Origin: CALESS01 sp041741455
Lineage (GTDB): Bacteria > Chloroflexota > Anaerolineae > Anaerolineales > Anaerolineaceae
Length of the DNA stretch: 64,000 bases
Assembly: GCA_041741455.1 (NCBI GenBank)
Contig: JBGSJZ010000011.1
Coordinates: 33,921 to 97,920 of the forward strand
Direction: 5' to 3'
Shown here: in pieces, positions 8,601-17,817 of the stretch
How the letters are laid out: each line of letters starts with the position of its first letter
How positions within the stretch are numbered: the stretch's first letter is position 1
Translations under genes and position numbers: made by a program
The notes under the pieces: generated by a model
What the model was told of the DNA's origin: nothing
The model's input: the letters and a program-made list of their open reading frames with translations, nothing else
The model's database searches: none

Positions 8601-9365
8601 AGATTGGCTTTGGACAACAAAACCGGCAGCAGGGGCAAAAATAACCAGGGAGACCAACCACCAAGGTGAAAACACTGCCTGATCTTGCCAGAGGGGAGAT
8701 CCCATCCAGCCAACCAGTGGGGGAACAAATGCAAGGATGGCAGTTGCCAATAAAAAGCGGGTTGAATCATCCTGCTGGTATTTCGTCCGGCGGAACTCGC
8801 GAAGACCAACCAGGAGGAGGAAGATAACCATGCTCAGTCCGGTGAAAACGCAGGCGAGAAACCAGGTGATAGAGTAGAACGACTTTGCGCCAGGGAGGAG
8901 TGCTGAGAGCAGGATTAGAGCCCAGAGAACCACAGCCAACCCATAAAGACCCCGGCGCAACCAACGCAAGTGGATAGTAATGGAAAATTGTGTCACCAGT
9001 AATGCAAGGTCCAGCAAGCCAGCGGCTGCAAAGGTAAGCCCAAAAGCATAAAGAGGTGTCAGGATTCCTGGAGTTGAGAAATCTGACCATCCAGCCATGA
9101 ACAACGCCGTGGCTGATGAGAAAATGACAAACGCTTTACCAAAAACCTGGTCCCGGCGCAGGACAAAAATCCATACTCCACAGACCAGATATACCAACCC
9201 GATGAGATGAGGAATGGCAGATAGGCGATCACCTGGCTCTGAGAGGAAAGGATCCAGATAGGGGATTACGAGCAGAACCAGAGTCGTGATTGCGAGCAGA
9301 ACCAGCAATCCGATTTCAGCAACAGACTGGAAGGAACGAGGTTTTACAGTTAGTGTAGTATCCAT
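5646..9365 (-). CDS. Multi-GAF membrane sensor histidine kinase
   Basis: At 1239 residues this is a very large hybrid-free sensor kinase. The first 330 residues hold about eight hydrophobic helices (for example IGLLVLLAITTLVLLVIPYL near residue 20), suggesting an intramembrane sensor. Several GAF domains follow in series (about residues 350-990, each with IIERAR- or IENARLY-type ends). The kinase core has the H box SHELKNPMTS (His near 1013), an N box NLVSNAYKYT (about 1130), G1 DTGIGIS (about 1172) and G2 GTGLGLNI. It autophosphorylates on His and should signal to an unlinked response regulator; none is adjacent. The ligands are unknown. A TATAAT on the minus strand at 9398-9403 could be its -10 box. 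Confidence 0.93.
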   Translation of the reverse strand: MDTTLTVKPRSFQSVAEIGLLVLLAITTLVLLVIPYLDPFLSEPGDRLSAIPHLIGLVYLVCGVWIFVLRRDQVFGKAFVIFSSATALFMAGWSDFSTPGILTPLYAFGLTFAAAGLLDLALLVTQFSITIHLRWLRRGLYGLAVVLWALILLSALLPGAKSFYSITWFLACVFTGLSMVIFLLLVGLREFRRTKYQQDDSTRFLLATAILAFVPPLVGWMGSPLWQDQAVFSPWWLVSLVIFAPAAGFVVQSQSRIQADYLASRTAIYAALFLIIVGGYALLVTGLGLLLSPTLGSETVIIQGMVLFCLALAFNPIRNLLQSSLEKVFYRSRKALDDQLHLFTSQQAEQVEMPTLVKSLRVSLETALSPTSLHIYLYDPLSEQYVASPGKDGQPTSDLRFGLTSQFVARLSQNPPPLTLAELLKLPSIQAAEAARLRLLGTVLFVPIPGRNRLAGWLTFAPHRFGEAYTSSEQSFMQSMAEQASLIIERARIVDNMEKRVREMNVLGRVAQGVNITLQMDDIFELIYAQTTQIIPADDFCLLLLHPETGELMDTFHVENNDRLAEKEQKNIARDQFLDEDVARTGRSLQVDDYAVEAHRRGLTGERPGVKAWMSVPLSAGAGSIGVISLGRRDPSAIYSREQLNLLQRIADQAAGAIVKARLLSESERRARQLTTLNEVTRQLTSTLDLEPLLSIILASATELLNCEAGSLLLVDSQTDELVFRMVTGPAKGTLTGKRLPPGAGVVGKAVKTRQPIIVSDVQSSPDWFKYVDEQTGFVTRALLVIPLEVKGNIIGVIEVINKHGSSSFTLEDQNLLAAFASQAGIAIENARLYTMTDQALAARVEELSVMQRIDRELNASLEISRALSITLDWALRQSHAVAGLIGQLEGEIIRIATSQGYTNELEALEGILPFDQFSVQQVMDFGAPVRLNLEGGLLPSSRTLAIIPIRRESATIGVLLLECPAPDALDVNTMAFLTRLSDHASIAISNAQLYAAVQAANVAKSEFVSFVSHELKNPMTSIKGYTELLAAGAVGPINEAQANFLTTIRSNVDRMSTLVSDLNDVSRIEANRMRLDFKAQMVSDVVDETVRSLHKQIEDKGQTLKLNLPTDLPPVWADRTRLGQVLINLVSNAYKYTTQGGTITVAAEVCDNQWDPAGARRVVHILVQDTGIGISPEDQKKIFQKFFRSEDPKTREAPGTGLGLNITRSLVELQGGKIWFESEFRIGTTFHITIPVAE

Positions 9366-9530
9366 GATTCCTGGAAAATAATATAGATTTGAGCAAATTA
9401 TACAACAGGCGAGTCACCCGGCATTTTACAGTACCTTTACAGTTTTGCAGAGCTACCGACAATTATCGGGTGATTGAAAACAGCTTCGTGGAAACAAAAA
9501 CTGGGTGTTCATCATCGGCTTTAAACTTGC

Positions 9531-9536
9531 TATACT
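9531..9536 (+). promoter_or_regulatory. -10 box for a leaderless start at 9544
   Basis: TATACT ends 7 nt before the ATG at 9544, so transcription would begin at or next to the start codon. No convincing -35 hexamer or ribosome site was seen. Confidence 0.5.
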
Positions 9537-9543
9537 TACTTTG

Positions 9544-11781
9544 ATGATGCAAACAACCGCCCGACCTTACTTGCCTGGTCAGATACCTGTGACTCCACTT
9601 CCCTTGGAGCGCTTTCTGCCCCCTTTGGCAGAGGGTGCCGCTAGTGCCTGGCTGGAGGAATACCTGCCCAGAGGTGCCTGGGTGCTCGATCCGTTAGGTT
9701 CCACTCCCTGGCTAGCACTGGAAGCAGCTCGAGCTGGTTATCGGGTGCTGGTGGCGAGCAATAACCCGATTCTGACCCTGCTGCTCGACGTGCTAGCAGC
9801 CGCACCGGGTGAACGAGAAATTCAGGCAGCCCTAGTAGAACTGGCCAGTTCCCGACGACTGGATGAGCGATTGGAAGTACATTTGAAAGGTCTTTATCAG
9901 ACCGAATGTTCGGCTTGCGGAAAGATGGTGCAGGCGGAAGCCTTTATCTGGGAACGCGGAAACGAAAAACCATCACGCAAGATTTATCGCTGTCCTCATT
10001 GTGGTGATGAGGGAGAACGGCCAATTACAGTCAATGACGAAACACGGTTGACACCACCCGGCCGAATGGAATTACACCGGGCGCGGGCAATTGAACGCAT
10101 CAGCGAACCAGATAGCCCATTGCGAGCCGGAGCCGTGGAAGCACTGGAAATGGTCCAGCCGCGGTCATTGTATGTTATTTCCTCGATCCTGAACCGCATA
10201 GAAGGCTTGAACCTGCCGGAAGGCCGACGAAAGATCTTGTGGGCGTTGGCTATTTCGATGTTGGATGCCGGGACCATGTTGTGGAATTGGCCGGAACAAA
10301 GAGCCCGGCCAAGGCAATTGTCTGTCCCACCAAAATTTCGTGAAAACAATCTGTGGTTGGCATTTGAACAGGCTGCCAGGGATTGGCCAAAGCTTGAACA
10401 ATCCATCCCGGTCACGCGTTGGCCTGCCCTGCCTCCCGAGGAAGGCGGAATCTGCATCTTCCCTGGACGCTTGCGAGCCTGGCTACCTTTCCCCAAGACG
10501 ATTCAACCAGGGGCAGCTATTGCGGTGGTGCCCAGACCCAACCAGGCTTTTTGGACCCTTTGTGCGGTCTGGTCGGGGTGGTTATGGGGACGTGAGGCAG
10601 TTTTACCCCTGCGTGGAGCGCTAGAGCGCCGCCGTTATGACTGGCAATGGCATGCCGGCGCTTTGCATCATACTTTGAGTATATTGAAGAAAAACTCTTC
10701 CCTCGGAATGCCAACTTTTTTGATCTGCCCGGAATTAGTGCCAGGGTTTGCCTCGGCTGTCATCACTGCTTCCAGCGCTGCCGGCTACCGGGTGACTGGC
10801 CAGGCAATTCGCAGTGATGAGGAAACCGCCCAGTTCCTCCTGGAAGATGGGGGAAACCAATCCTTGTCCAAATCCATCTCTCTGGAGGACGCCTGCCGGG
10901 CAGGAGTGATTGAAGTCCTCAAACTGCGAAACCAACCTTCTTCCTATCTGATTGCACATATGGCCGCCTTGGATGCTCTGGCACGCTACGGCGGTTTGTC
11001 GCACAATACCTCGGAAATTGCCTGGGATACACTGACAAAAACCCAAAACATACTGAGTATGGTTTTCAATAAATCCGGAGTTCTGGTACGTACTGGCAGC
11101 CAGGCGCAAACCAGTGAAAGCGGTTGGTGGTGGCTGGCTCAGCAGATAACAACCGGCGAGTCACCACTAGCTGATCGAGTGGAGCAAGAGGTGGTGCGCT
11201 GTCTGATCCGACAACCGGGAATCAGCATCCAGAGGTTGGATACCTTGATCTGTAAACAGTTCCCAGGCTGGTTAACTCCCGACCGAGAATGGCTGGAGGC
11301 TTGCCTTGAGTCGTATGGTCAGATAGACAGTCAAGGAGGTTGGAGCTTGCGCGAGCCGGAGCTGCCCGCCAACCGTAAGCAGGATATTGGGCAAGTCAAT
11401 GAAGGATTGACCGTGCTTTCACAAAAACTGGGCTATCAAATGAATGGGGAGAATCCGTGGGAGTGGCGGGATGCGGATGGACGAATACGATTTAAGTTTT
11501 ACGGGCTGGCGTCCAGCATGATTGCCCGTTTTGTGTTGGCTGAACCAGGATTAGACGATTTTCAGAAAGTATTGGTCTTGCCAGGCAGTCGGGTCAAATT
11601 GATCCTGCTGAAACTCCGTCAGGATTCCCGCTTGCAGGAAAGCCTGGAGGGCTGGCATATCCTTAAATTCCGGCATTTAAAAAGCCTGGCAGACCGCAGT
11701 GAAATGAATCGCGAAATTTTTGCGGGCATGTTGGATTCTGATCCGATGAATAATGAAGGACTACAGGAGAGAATGTTCTAG
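9544..11781 (+). CDS. Methyltransferase-like protein with zinc ribbon, function unknown
   Basis: The start at 9544 is preferred to the GTG at 9505 because a TATACT box fits a leaderless ATG; this gives 745 residues. Residues about 40-80 (LPRGAWVLDPLGSTPWLALEAARAGYRVLVASNNP) look like motif I and the following strand of an amino-methyltransferase (usual form DPFxGSGT), but the glycine loop is altered. Two CxxC pairs follow (CSACGK and CPHCGD), as in the zinc-ribbon DNA methylases. I see no clear DPPY catalytic motif. The C-terminal half is not recognised. It may be a degenerate DNA or RNA methyltransferase turned binding protein; no restriction gene is adjacent. The Ser/Thr kinase gene follows after 55 nt. 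Confidence 0.6.
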   Translation: MMQTTARPYLPGQIPVTPLPLERFLPPLAEGAASAWLEEYLPRGAWVLDPLGSTPWLALEAARAGYRVLVASNNPILTLLLDVLAAAPGEREIQAALVELASSRRLDERLEVHLKGLYQTECSACGKMVQAEAFIWERGNEKPSRKIYRCPHCGDEGERPITVNDETRLTPPGRMELHRARAIERISEPDSPLRAGAVEALEMVQPRSLYVISSILNRIEGLNLPEGRRKILWALAISMLDAGTMLWNWPEQRARPRQLSVPPKFRENNLWLAFEQAARDWPKLEQSIPVTRWPALPPEEGGICIFPGRLRAWLPFPKTIQPGAAIAVVPRPNQAFWTLCAVWSGWLWGREAVLPLRGALERRRYDWQWHAGALHHTLSILKKNSSLGMPTFLICPELVPGFASAVITASSAAGYRVTGQAIRSDEETAQFLLEDGGNQSLSKSISLEDACRAGVIEVLKLRNQPSSYLIAHMAALDALARYGGLSHNTSEIAWDTLTKTQNILSMVFNKSGVLVRTGSQAQTSESGWWWLAQQITTGESPLADRVEQEVVRCLIRQPGISIQRLDTLICKQFPGWLTPDREWLEACLESYGQIDSQGGWSLREPELPANRKQDIGQVNEGLTVLSQKLGYQMNGENPWEWRDADGRIRFKFYGLASSMIARFVLAEPGLDDFQKVLVLPGSRVKLILLKLRQDSRLQESLEGWHILKFRHLKSLADRSEMNREIFAGMLDSDPMNNEGLQERMF

Positions 11782-11836
11782 CCCTTTCGATATATAATTT
11801 ATTTCAGATTGTAAACCTAACAGATGAGGTTCTTTG

Positions 11837-13432
11837 ATGTATCCTAATACCATTTTACATGGCAAGTATACAATTCGGCAGGAACTGGCTCGAGGTGGGA
11901 TGGGGCAGGTTTTTCTTGGCCAGGATGCCAGTGGGCGGGAAATTGCCATCAAACGCCTGGCACCAGAATTAACTGGAGATGTTTCTGTCTTGGAACGCTT
12001 CCGCCGGGAGGGCGAAGCGCTGAAAGCCCTGCGCCATCCAAATATTGTAGAATTTATCGAAATGTTTGAAGAAGCGGGCCAGCACTATATTGTCACGGAA
12101 TTCATAGGCGGTGGCACTTTGCTGGATTTAATCCGCAAAGGTGCTATGCCGATGGAAGAAGTCCGCCAGATTGCTCTGGATATCTGTGATGCACTGGTGC
12201 GAGCGCATAAATTGGAGATCATTCACCGGGATATTAAACCGGAAAATATCATACTGACCGGTGATCATATTGCCAAGCTGGCTGATTTTGGGATTGCCCG
12301 GCTGGTAAATGAAGGCTCCCGCTTGACCCGTACCGGAATGATTGTCGGCACACCAGATTATCTAGCACCGGAAATTTGGGCTGGTCAAACTCCAGATGCA
12401 CAGACAGATTTATGGTCATTGGGTGTGGTTCTGTATGAGATGATGAGTGGTCAGGTGCCGTTTGAGGGGGATTCGCTGGTTACCATCATGCGCAGTATCA
12501 CTTCTGCAACCATTCCAAATCTGCGCCTGCTACACTTCGGTTTGCCTGAGGGAATGGTCCAGATCGTCGAACGACTGCTGGATCGGGATCGAAGCAAGCG
12601 CTATGCGACTGCCAGGCAACTGGCAGCTGACCTGGAGGCCGGGCAACCAACCGGGGCATCCAGCGCAGGCGGGGTGAGTACAGGTTCATTTATTAGTCAA
12701 CAATCCAATTATGGTATTCGAGAAGATGTCACCCGACATCATGAAATTCCAGTGGTGCAGACCCCTCCCACCCCGGTGGTTCAACCCCGGATTTCACCAG
12801 CTCCGCAAGCCCCAAGCGCAGAGTGCATGTATTGCGGTACCCGCAACGATCTGAATGCCATGTTCTGTGGTTCTTGCGGGCGATCATTATTGGTGGATTG
12901 CCCATCCTGCGGGCGCCTGGTGAACGGCAGTCTGGCGTCCTGTCCGTATTGTTCTAATGAAGTTAAAGAAACGGTCAAAGCGCGTGAAAAGGCTGACAAA
13001 CAACCCGCTAAACCGGTCATCTCTCAAATCCCGATCACGCCGGTTGCGCCGGTCTCTCCCCATTCTGGACCAGGTCGATCCTATGTCGAAGATCTTGTAG
13101 CTCCTGTTACCCGAGTTCCCTCCATCTCCCACGTTGAACCCTTCGATCCCCGGCAGGCAGCCCTGCGGGAGGAGTTGAAGGGTAAACTAAGCACTGCCAA
13201 GATCTTTGCTTCTGGCTGGTGGTGGCTGGTGGGTGGATTTTATGGAATTATCTGGATCATTGGATACCTATCGGCCCGGTCAGCCCTGAAATCAGTCCCC
13301 GCCACCGGATTTCCTGACATAGAGGAAGATCTTAAGAGAGTCAAAAACCGGGCACGCACCAACCTGGTAATTGCATTGGTGTTGATTTTGCTTTGGATTT
13401 GTGTCATTTCGTTAGGAGTTTTAAATAATTAG
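11837..13432 (+). CDS. Serine/threonine protein kinase with zinc ribbons and C-terminal membrane helices
   Basis: A Hanks-type kinase domain fills residues 10-270: glycine loop ARGGMGQVFLG, catalytic Lys39 in AIKRL, HRDIKPEN (near 130), DFGIARL and GTPDYLAPE. After a flexible stretch come paired zinc ribbons (CMYCGTRNDLNAMFCGSCG, then CPSCG and CPYC), a proline-rich linker, and hydrophobic helices near the C terminus (WWWLVGGFYGIIWIIGYL and LVIALVLILLWICVISLGVL). The kinase domain should face the cytoplasm. The start at 11837 (ATG) is preferred to the TTG one codon earlier. Substrates are unknown. Confidence 0.92.
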   Translation: MYPNTILHGKYTIRQELARGGMGQVFLGQDASGREIAIKRLAPELTGDVSVLERFRREGEALKALRHPNIVEFIEMFEEAGQHYIVTEFIGGGTLLDLIRKGAMPMEEVRQIALDICDALVRAHKLEIIHRDIKPENIILTGDHIAKLADFGIARLVNEGSRLTRTGMIVGTPDYLAPEIWAGQTPDAQTDLWSLGVVLYEMMSGQVPFEGDSLVTIMRSITSATIPNLRLLHFGLPEGMVQIVERLLDRDRSKRYATARQLAADLEAGQPTGASSAGGVSTGSFISQQSNYGIREDVTRHHEIPVVQTPPTPVVQPRISPAPQAPSAECMYCGTRNDLNAMFCGSCGRSLLVDCPSCGRLVNGSLASCPYCSNEVKETVKAREKADKQPAKPVISQIPITPVAPVSPHSGPGRSYVEDLVAPVTRVPSISHVEPFDPRQAALREELKGKLSTAKIFASGWWWLVGGFYGIIWIIGYLSARSALKSVPATGFPDIEEDLKRVKNRARTNLVIALVLILLWICVISLGVLNN

Positions 13433-13476
13433 CTTTTTTGAGGATGGCCCTCAGGTAAGGTCCTCATCAAGAATGT

Positions 13477-13509
13477 AAAAAGACACGGGTGTTAGCCAGT
13501 GTCTTTTTT
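13477..13509. terminator. Bidirectional terminator
   Basis: AAAAAGACAC pairs with GTGTCTTTTT, giving A- and T-runs on both sides. It lies between the convergent kinase (+) and the small membrane protein (-). Confidence 0.85.
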
Positions 13510-13531
13510 ATCGGTGGAGGAAAACAGGCGA

Positions 13532-14164
13532 TCAGGCTTTCTGTAAATAACGGAAATAGATGATCAATTGAATTGCCAGAAATAATGGACCGGCAACCAG
13601 ACCGCTCCAGGGTTGGATTGTTCCCAAAACATCGGTCAAGAATACGATTCCAACGGCAAAAGAGAGAGCTCCAAGCAGCGTAACTTCCAGCACCAGCAGG
13701 AATGAGATGCTGTTGGTTTTTTCTTTCTTGGGGACGCTGCTGGTGCGCCAACGGAAAGCCTGATCCAGCGGGTAATTTGGAGTGTGCCTCACATAAAACT
13801 CTTTAATCTGGTTCATAGCCAGGATGGATTCATGCCAGGCTGCCCGTAGACGGGCCAGCTGGAGCAGGGTGAGAAGTCCCATGATCGAGATGATCAGAAA
13901 AAGCAGAGAAAAACTACCTAAAATCAATACACTGGGTGATGTTATAAATTGGGTGGATAGGATGGCTGCTAAAAATGAACCTACGGTTACCAGGTAGAAA
14001 GAAGTCACCCGGGCTCGGTCTTCGTTGGCTTGGAACGCCGTCTGGGCTGCATAGTTATACTCAGCGGAAAGGATGGTATCCATATTGAGAGTATCCATCT
14101 CAGCGGCGGCTGTGGTTCCAGATCGGTTTTCCTGAGCATTTTCTTTCATTTTCTGCTTGCTCAT
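13532..14164 (-). CDS. Four-helix membrane protein, unknown function
   Basis: The 210-residue protein has two pairs of predicted membrane helices: FYLVTVGSFLAAIL with VLILGSFSLLFLIISIMGLL, and SFLLVLEVTLLGALSFAVGIVFL with GLVAGPLFLAIQLIIYF. A charged loop of about 60 residues lies between the pairs. I do not recognise a family. It starts 10 nt after the stop codon of the penicillin-binding protein gene and is probably co-transcribed with it, so a cell-envelope role is possible but unproven. Confidence 0.75.
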   Translation of the reverse strand: MSKQKMKENAQENRSGTTAAAEMDTLNMDTILSAEYNYAAQTAFQANEDRARVTSFYLVTVGSFLAAILSTQFITSPSVLILGSFSLLFLIISIMGLLTLLQLARLRAAWHESILAMNQIKEFYVRHTPNYPLDQAFRWRTSSVPKKEKTNSISFLLVLEVTLLGALSFAVGIVFLTDVLGTIQPWSGLVAGPLFLAIQLIIYFRYLQKA

Positions 14165-14174
14165 CAGTACTCCA

Positions 14175-17100
14175 TCACGGGTTGGTGCTGGGGGTTGGCA
14201 TAGGTGTTGGTGTCAGGGTGGGGGTCGGTGTAAAGCTGGGTACAGGCGTCTCTGTTGGGATTGGGGTTGGTGTAAAAGTCCCAGTTGGGGTCGGTGTGAA
14301 GGTCAGAGTAGGGGTTTCCGTCAGGGTAGGAGTCGGAGTTGGAGTAGCTGTAGGCAGTTGAATATCCAGGCGAATATTTTTCTCAGCAAAGGTGCCTAGA
14401 ACACTTTCCATGTAAACGCGGATGGTGATGATTCCGGCTGGTACATCTTTCAGATCCCAAGACAGGACTTTTTCAGGCACGCGGTAGGGGATCGTGACGT
14501 TTTCCAGCAAGGGTTTCCACTCAACCGGTTTTTCGCCGACACCCCAATCCATGCGGAAACGCTTGAAATCAGCCGTGGCATCTGCCACAAGATAAAGATC
14601 CAGCGGGCCAGTGCTGATCACCATCCGGTCGCTTAAACCGGCAAAGACAATGTTTGGATGAGGGTCCTCAAACCTGCATTCACGCTCGGGCATAAAGAGG
14701 ATCGGTTGCTCAAACCCCAGGCTGGCTGCCCAGTTGCGGCCTTCATCGGTATCTTTGACCCATTTGACACCATCAGGGTCAGTAATATTCAGGACAAATT
14801 TTTCTTCGGTGTAATCTGAACAGAAACCGGATGCTTCCAGATTGGTCCAGGTATCCAACCGGGTCTTACGCCATAGATCCTGAGAGGCAGGCAGGGGCAG
14901 TTGATCGCCAGCAAAGATCTCCGAACGCTGGGATGGACACCACTCTGACGGTTCAGTACCGGATGTAGAACAAATCACCTTCTCAACAATATTCGCCGGA
15001 CGGATAAAGGGAGTCGCATTACCGCCGGTCAGAATAGAAACTGCGGATTGGATCACACTGGACCAGATGGGTGCAGCTCCAGTCAGACCGGTAGTGCTTT
15101 GCATAGGGGTGTAATCCGCATTGCCTACCCAGACGCCTACGACCACATCCGGTGTGTAGCCTATGGTCCAATTATCTCGATAATCATTGGTCGTGCCGGT
15201 TTTAACCGCAGCCTGGAAAGGCTGATTGAGCACGGAATTTGCGCCGAACATGGGAGACCGGGCGTCATTATCGCTCAGGATTGAACTGATCAGGTAGGCG
15301 TGTTCAGGCCGGATAACCTGTTCACCGGCAGGTGGCTTGTACTCAAAGAGCGTAGCGCCGGTGAAATCAGTGATTTTGGTGATGGCCACCGGGGATACTT
15401 TTCGCCCGCCATTGGCAAATACACCGTAAGCGGAAGTGAGTTCAAGCAGCGTTACATCCCCACCACCCAGGGTGAGCGAAAGTCCGTAATCAGTACGAGT
15501 CAGGGTGTTAATTCCCAATCTCTGGGCAAAGTTGATTAACCCATCGGCCTGGGGGGTCAACGGATCATCGTAAATCCCTACAAATTGTAAGGCTTTGACT
15601 GCCGGGATATTGTAGGAATTGGCCAACGCCGAGCGTAATGTGACCGGACCATGGTACCGACCATCGTAATTTTCCGGCTTGTAAGGTGGCATCGGGTCAT
15701 TTGCCTGGCCGGAAGGGGGGAGTGAGACCGGAACATCCCAAATCAAGGTGGACGGAGACCAACCTTTCTCAAAGGCCGCCACATAGGTCAGGGGTTTGAT
15801 AGCTGACCCTGGTTGGCGGGGAGAGAGTGCCATGTTGACCTGCCCGGAAATGGCTTCACTGTAAAAATCTGCTGAACCGACCATGGCCAAGATTTCACCA
15901 GTCAACGGACGGATGGCGATCAGAGCGCTGTTAGTCACATTTCGACCCTGCAGACTGGCCAATTGCTCGGACACGGCCTGTTCTGCCGCATTCTGGATGC
16001 CAGGGTCCAGGGTTGTGTATACATTGAAGCCAGACCGATAGATGGTCTGTGGATCCACCTGGGCTTCCAGAAGAGAGCGAATATAGGTCACCCAGTGTGG
16101 GTAGCGGAAGGTCTGCAGGTTGGGCTGGAAGTTGTACGTGATGATTTCCTGATAGCCATTGGCGGCTGCAAGTTCGTCCACACATACCGGTTGGACGCTG
16201 GTACTGACGTAGATACAGTTTTCTTCCCTGCTCAGTTGATACATTAAGACCAGCACACTTTGCAGGCGGGTCAGGGTCTGTTCGCGATTAGTGTAAATAT
16301 CATATACCCCGGGGGATTGCGGCAAACCAGCCAGGAAGGCTGCCTGTCCGAGGGTTAGTTGCTGAGCTGAAGTATTGAAGTATGTTTCAGAGGCTGCTTC
16401 GATACCATAAGCCATGTTGCTGTAATAAATTTCGTTCAGATAAAGCTCAAGAATGTCGTCTTTAGAATAGCGGCGCGTAATTTCTGCGGCCAGCACAATT
16501 TCACGAGCCTTCCTTTGAAGGGTGCGTTCGTAGCGTTCCTCTGCGGAGAGCAGCAGGATGCGGGCCAATTGCTGGGTGATGGTGGATGCGCCACCACCCT
16601 GGCCGCCTGTGGTGTAGTTCACCCACAGGGCGCGCGTCAAGGCGATGATATCAAACCCGGGATGGCTGTAGAAAGCTTTATCCTCGGTGGCGATGGTTGC
16701 CGCGATGACAAAGGGGGACATTTCTTCGAGTGAGACATAAGTACGCCGGCCTGCGGTTGGGTCGTTGATCTCGTAGAGAATGTTACCATTCCGGTCGTAG
16801 ATGCGGGTCGTCTCAAATTGGGATGCTCTTTGGCGCAACTCGGACACATCCGGCAGGCTGCTGGCGATGCGGAAATACTGAAAGACACCAAAAGAAGCCA
16901 CCAGTAGAAAAATAATGATACCGGCAAACAACAGGATGATCACCCCGCGCCAAAAACAGCCCATGCGGCGTCTGGCCTTTGGTTTTGACCGGGGAGGTTG
17001 ACTAGCGGTTGGTCGAGTCGCTTCCACCGATACCGGACGGCCAGGTTGAGTCAATTGGGTGGATAAACCCATCGGTCGGCGGATAGGTTCGGTGCGACTT

Positions 17101-17747
17101 CGTGAGTCGGGGGGGGGGGTATCTGAAGCAGAAGTTGGAACAGGTGCTGGTCGACTGGTTCCTGGCCGGATCGGGTAATTATGGTTGTAGGCAGCTGGCG
17201 TAACCCGGGTGGCGTTATAATCTTGTTCTTCCACGCGCAACGGGAGAGGGCCAGGATTAAAATCCGGTGGGGGGGGAAGGGTGGGTTGGTCAGACCAGTC
17301 GGGGGCGGCTTGAGTGGGAACACCTGGTTCAGGGATCAGCAAAGTTGAACGGGTTTCTGCAGAAGGATCACTTTCTTCTGACGGGAATGCTGAAAATTGG
17401 GAATCAAAGGCTTGATCGCTGGTCGGCATGGGGATGGTTTGGATGAGATCTGGTTCGGAGGGAGAAAAGGGGAATGGAATATCGCCAGGATCGGCTGAAA
17501 TTCCCATGGTTTGGATCAAATCCTGATCCACTGTTGAAGGCAGGTCGGGTTTGTTAACCTGTGATGAAGGCGGGTTGACCTGCATGGGTTGAGTGTCGGC
17601 CTCATCATCAATGGGTTCTTCAGGAAATTGAGAAACCGGCTGGCTTTCAGAAATCAAGCGCCGGAGACGATCTGCTGGTTTCTCCTGGGGGGGATTGCTC
17701 TCACCCTCTGGAGGAATGGTTGGGTTGGGATCAGGATTCTTACTCAT
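14175..17747 (-). CDS. Bifunctional class A penicillin-binding protein (transglycosylase/transpeptidase)
   Basis: This 1190-residue enzyme polymerises and cross-links peptidoglycan. A disordered, proline- and acid-rich cytoplasmic region (about 1-260) is followed by one membrane helix (VIILLFAGIIIFLLVASFGVF). The GT51 domain has EDKAFYSHPG (about 356) and GASTITQQLAR. The transpeptidase has GSAIKPLTY (active Ser near 647), ANSYN and KTGTTN (near 849). The C terminus has an immunoglobulin-like segment and then a long TPTPT tail. The N-terminal region is encoded with long C-tracts (11, 8 and 7 C), which could slip. TAGAAT lies 6 nt before the ATG on the minus strand, so the gene may be leaderless. 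It overlaps no neighbour and shares a promoter region with the divergent GH63-like gene. Confidence 0.95.
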   Translation of the reverse strand: MSKNPDPNPTIPPEGESNPPQEKPADRLRRLISESQPVSQFPEEPIDDEADTQPMQVNPPSSQVNKPDLPSTVDQDLIQTMGISADPGDIPFPFSPSEPDLIQTIPMPTSDQAFDSQFSAFPSEESDPSAETRSTLLIPEPGVPTQAAPDWSDQPTLPPPPDFNPGPLPLRVEEQDYNATRVTPAAYNHNYPIRPGTSRPAPVPTSASDTPPPDSRSRTEPIRRPMGLSTQLTQPGRPVSVEATRPTASQPPRSKPKARRRMGCFWRGVIILLFAGIIIFLLVASFGVFQYFRIASSLPDVSELRQRASQFETTRIYDRNGNILYEINDPTAGRRTYVSLEEMSPFVIAATIATEDKAFYSHPGFDIIALTRALWVNYTTGGQGGGASTITQQLARILLLSAEERYERTLQRKAREIVLAAEITRRYSKDDILELYLNEIYYSNMAYGIEAASETYFNTSAQQLTLGQAAFLAGLPQSPGVYDIYTNREQTLTRLQSVLVLMYQLSREENCIYVSTSVQPVCVDELAAANGYQEIITYNFQPNLQTFRYPHWVTYIRSLLEAQVDPQTIYRSGFNVYTTLDPGIQNAAEQAVSEQLASLQGRNVTNSALIAIRPLTGEILAMVGSADFYSEAISGQVNMALSPRQPGSAIKPLTYVAAFEKGWSPSTLIWDVPVSLPPSGQANDPMPPYKPENYDGRYHGPVTLRSALANSYNIPAVKALQFVGIYDDPLTPQADGLINFAQRLGINTLTRTDYGLSLTLGGGDVTLLELTSAYGVFANGGRKVSPVAITKITDFTGATLFEYKPPAGEQVIRPEHAYLISSILSDNDARSPMFGANSVLNQPFQAAVKTGTTNDYRDNWTIGYTPDVVVGVWVGNADYTPMQSTTGLTGAAPIWSSVIQSAVSILTGGNATPFIRPANIVEKVICSTSGTEPSEWCPSQRSEIFAGDQLPLPASQDLWRKTRLDTWTNLEASGFCSDYTEEKFVLNITDPDGVKWVKDTDEGRNWAASLGFEQPILFMPERECRFEDPHPNIVFAGLSDRMVISTGPLDLYLVADATADFKRFRMDWGVGEKPVEWKPLLENVTIPYRVPEKVLSWDLKDVPAGIITIRVYMESVLGTFAEKNIRLDIQLPTATPTPTPTLTETPTLTFTPTPTGTFTPTPIPTETPVPSFTPTPTLTPTPMPTPSTNP
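17109..17119. repeat. Homopolymer tract (11 G on + strand, C11 in the PBP gene)
   Basis: Eleven consecutive G encode part of a Pro-Pro-Pro stretch in the disordered N terminus of the penicillin-binding protein. Shorter tracts of 8 G (near 17269) and 7 G (near 17686) occur in the same region. All are in frame in this sequence. Confidence 0.9.
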
Positions 17748-17782
17748 AGTTTCATTCTAGCATAAAAAAAGCTTGTTTCCAT

Positions 17783-17811
17783 TTGACCTGTCAGGATTCT
17801 GACCGTACAAT
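17783..17811 (+). promoter_or_regulatory. Promoter for leaderless GH63-like gene
   Basis: TTGACC (17783-17788), 17 nt, TACAAT (17806-17811), then only 6 nt to the ATG at 17818. Transcription would start at the A of the start codon. Confidence 0.8.
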
Positions 17812-17817
17812 GATGAA

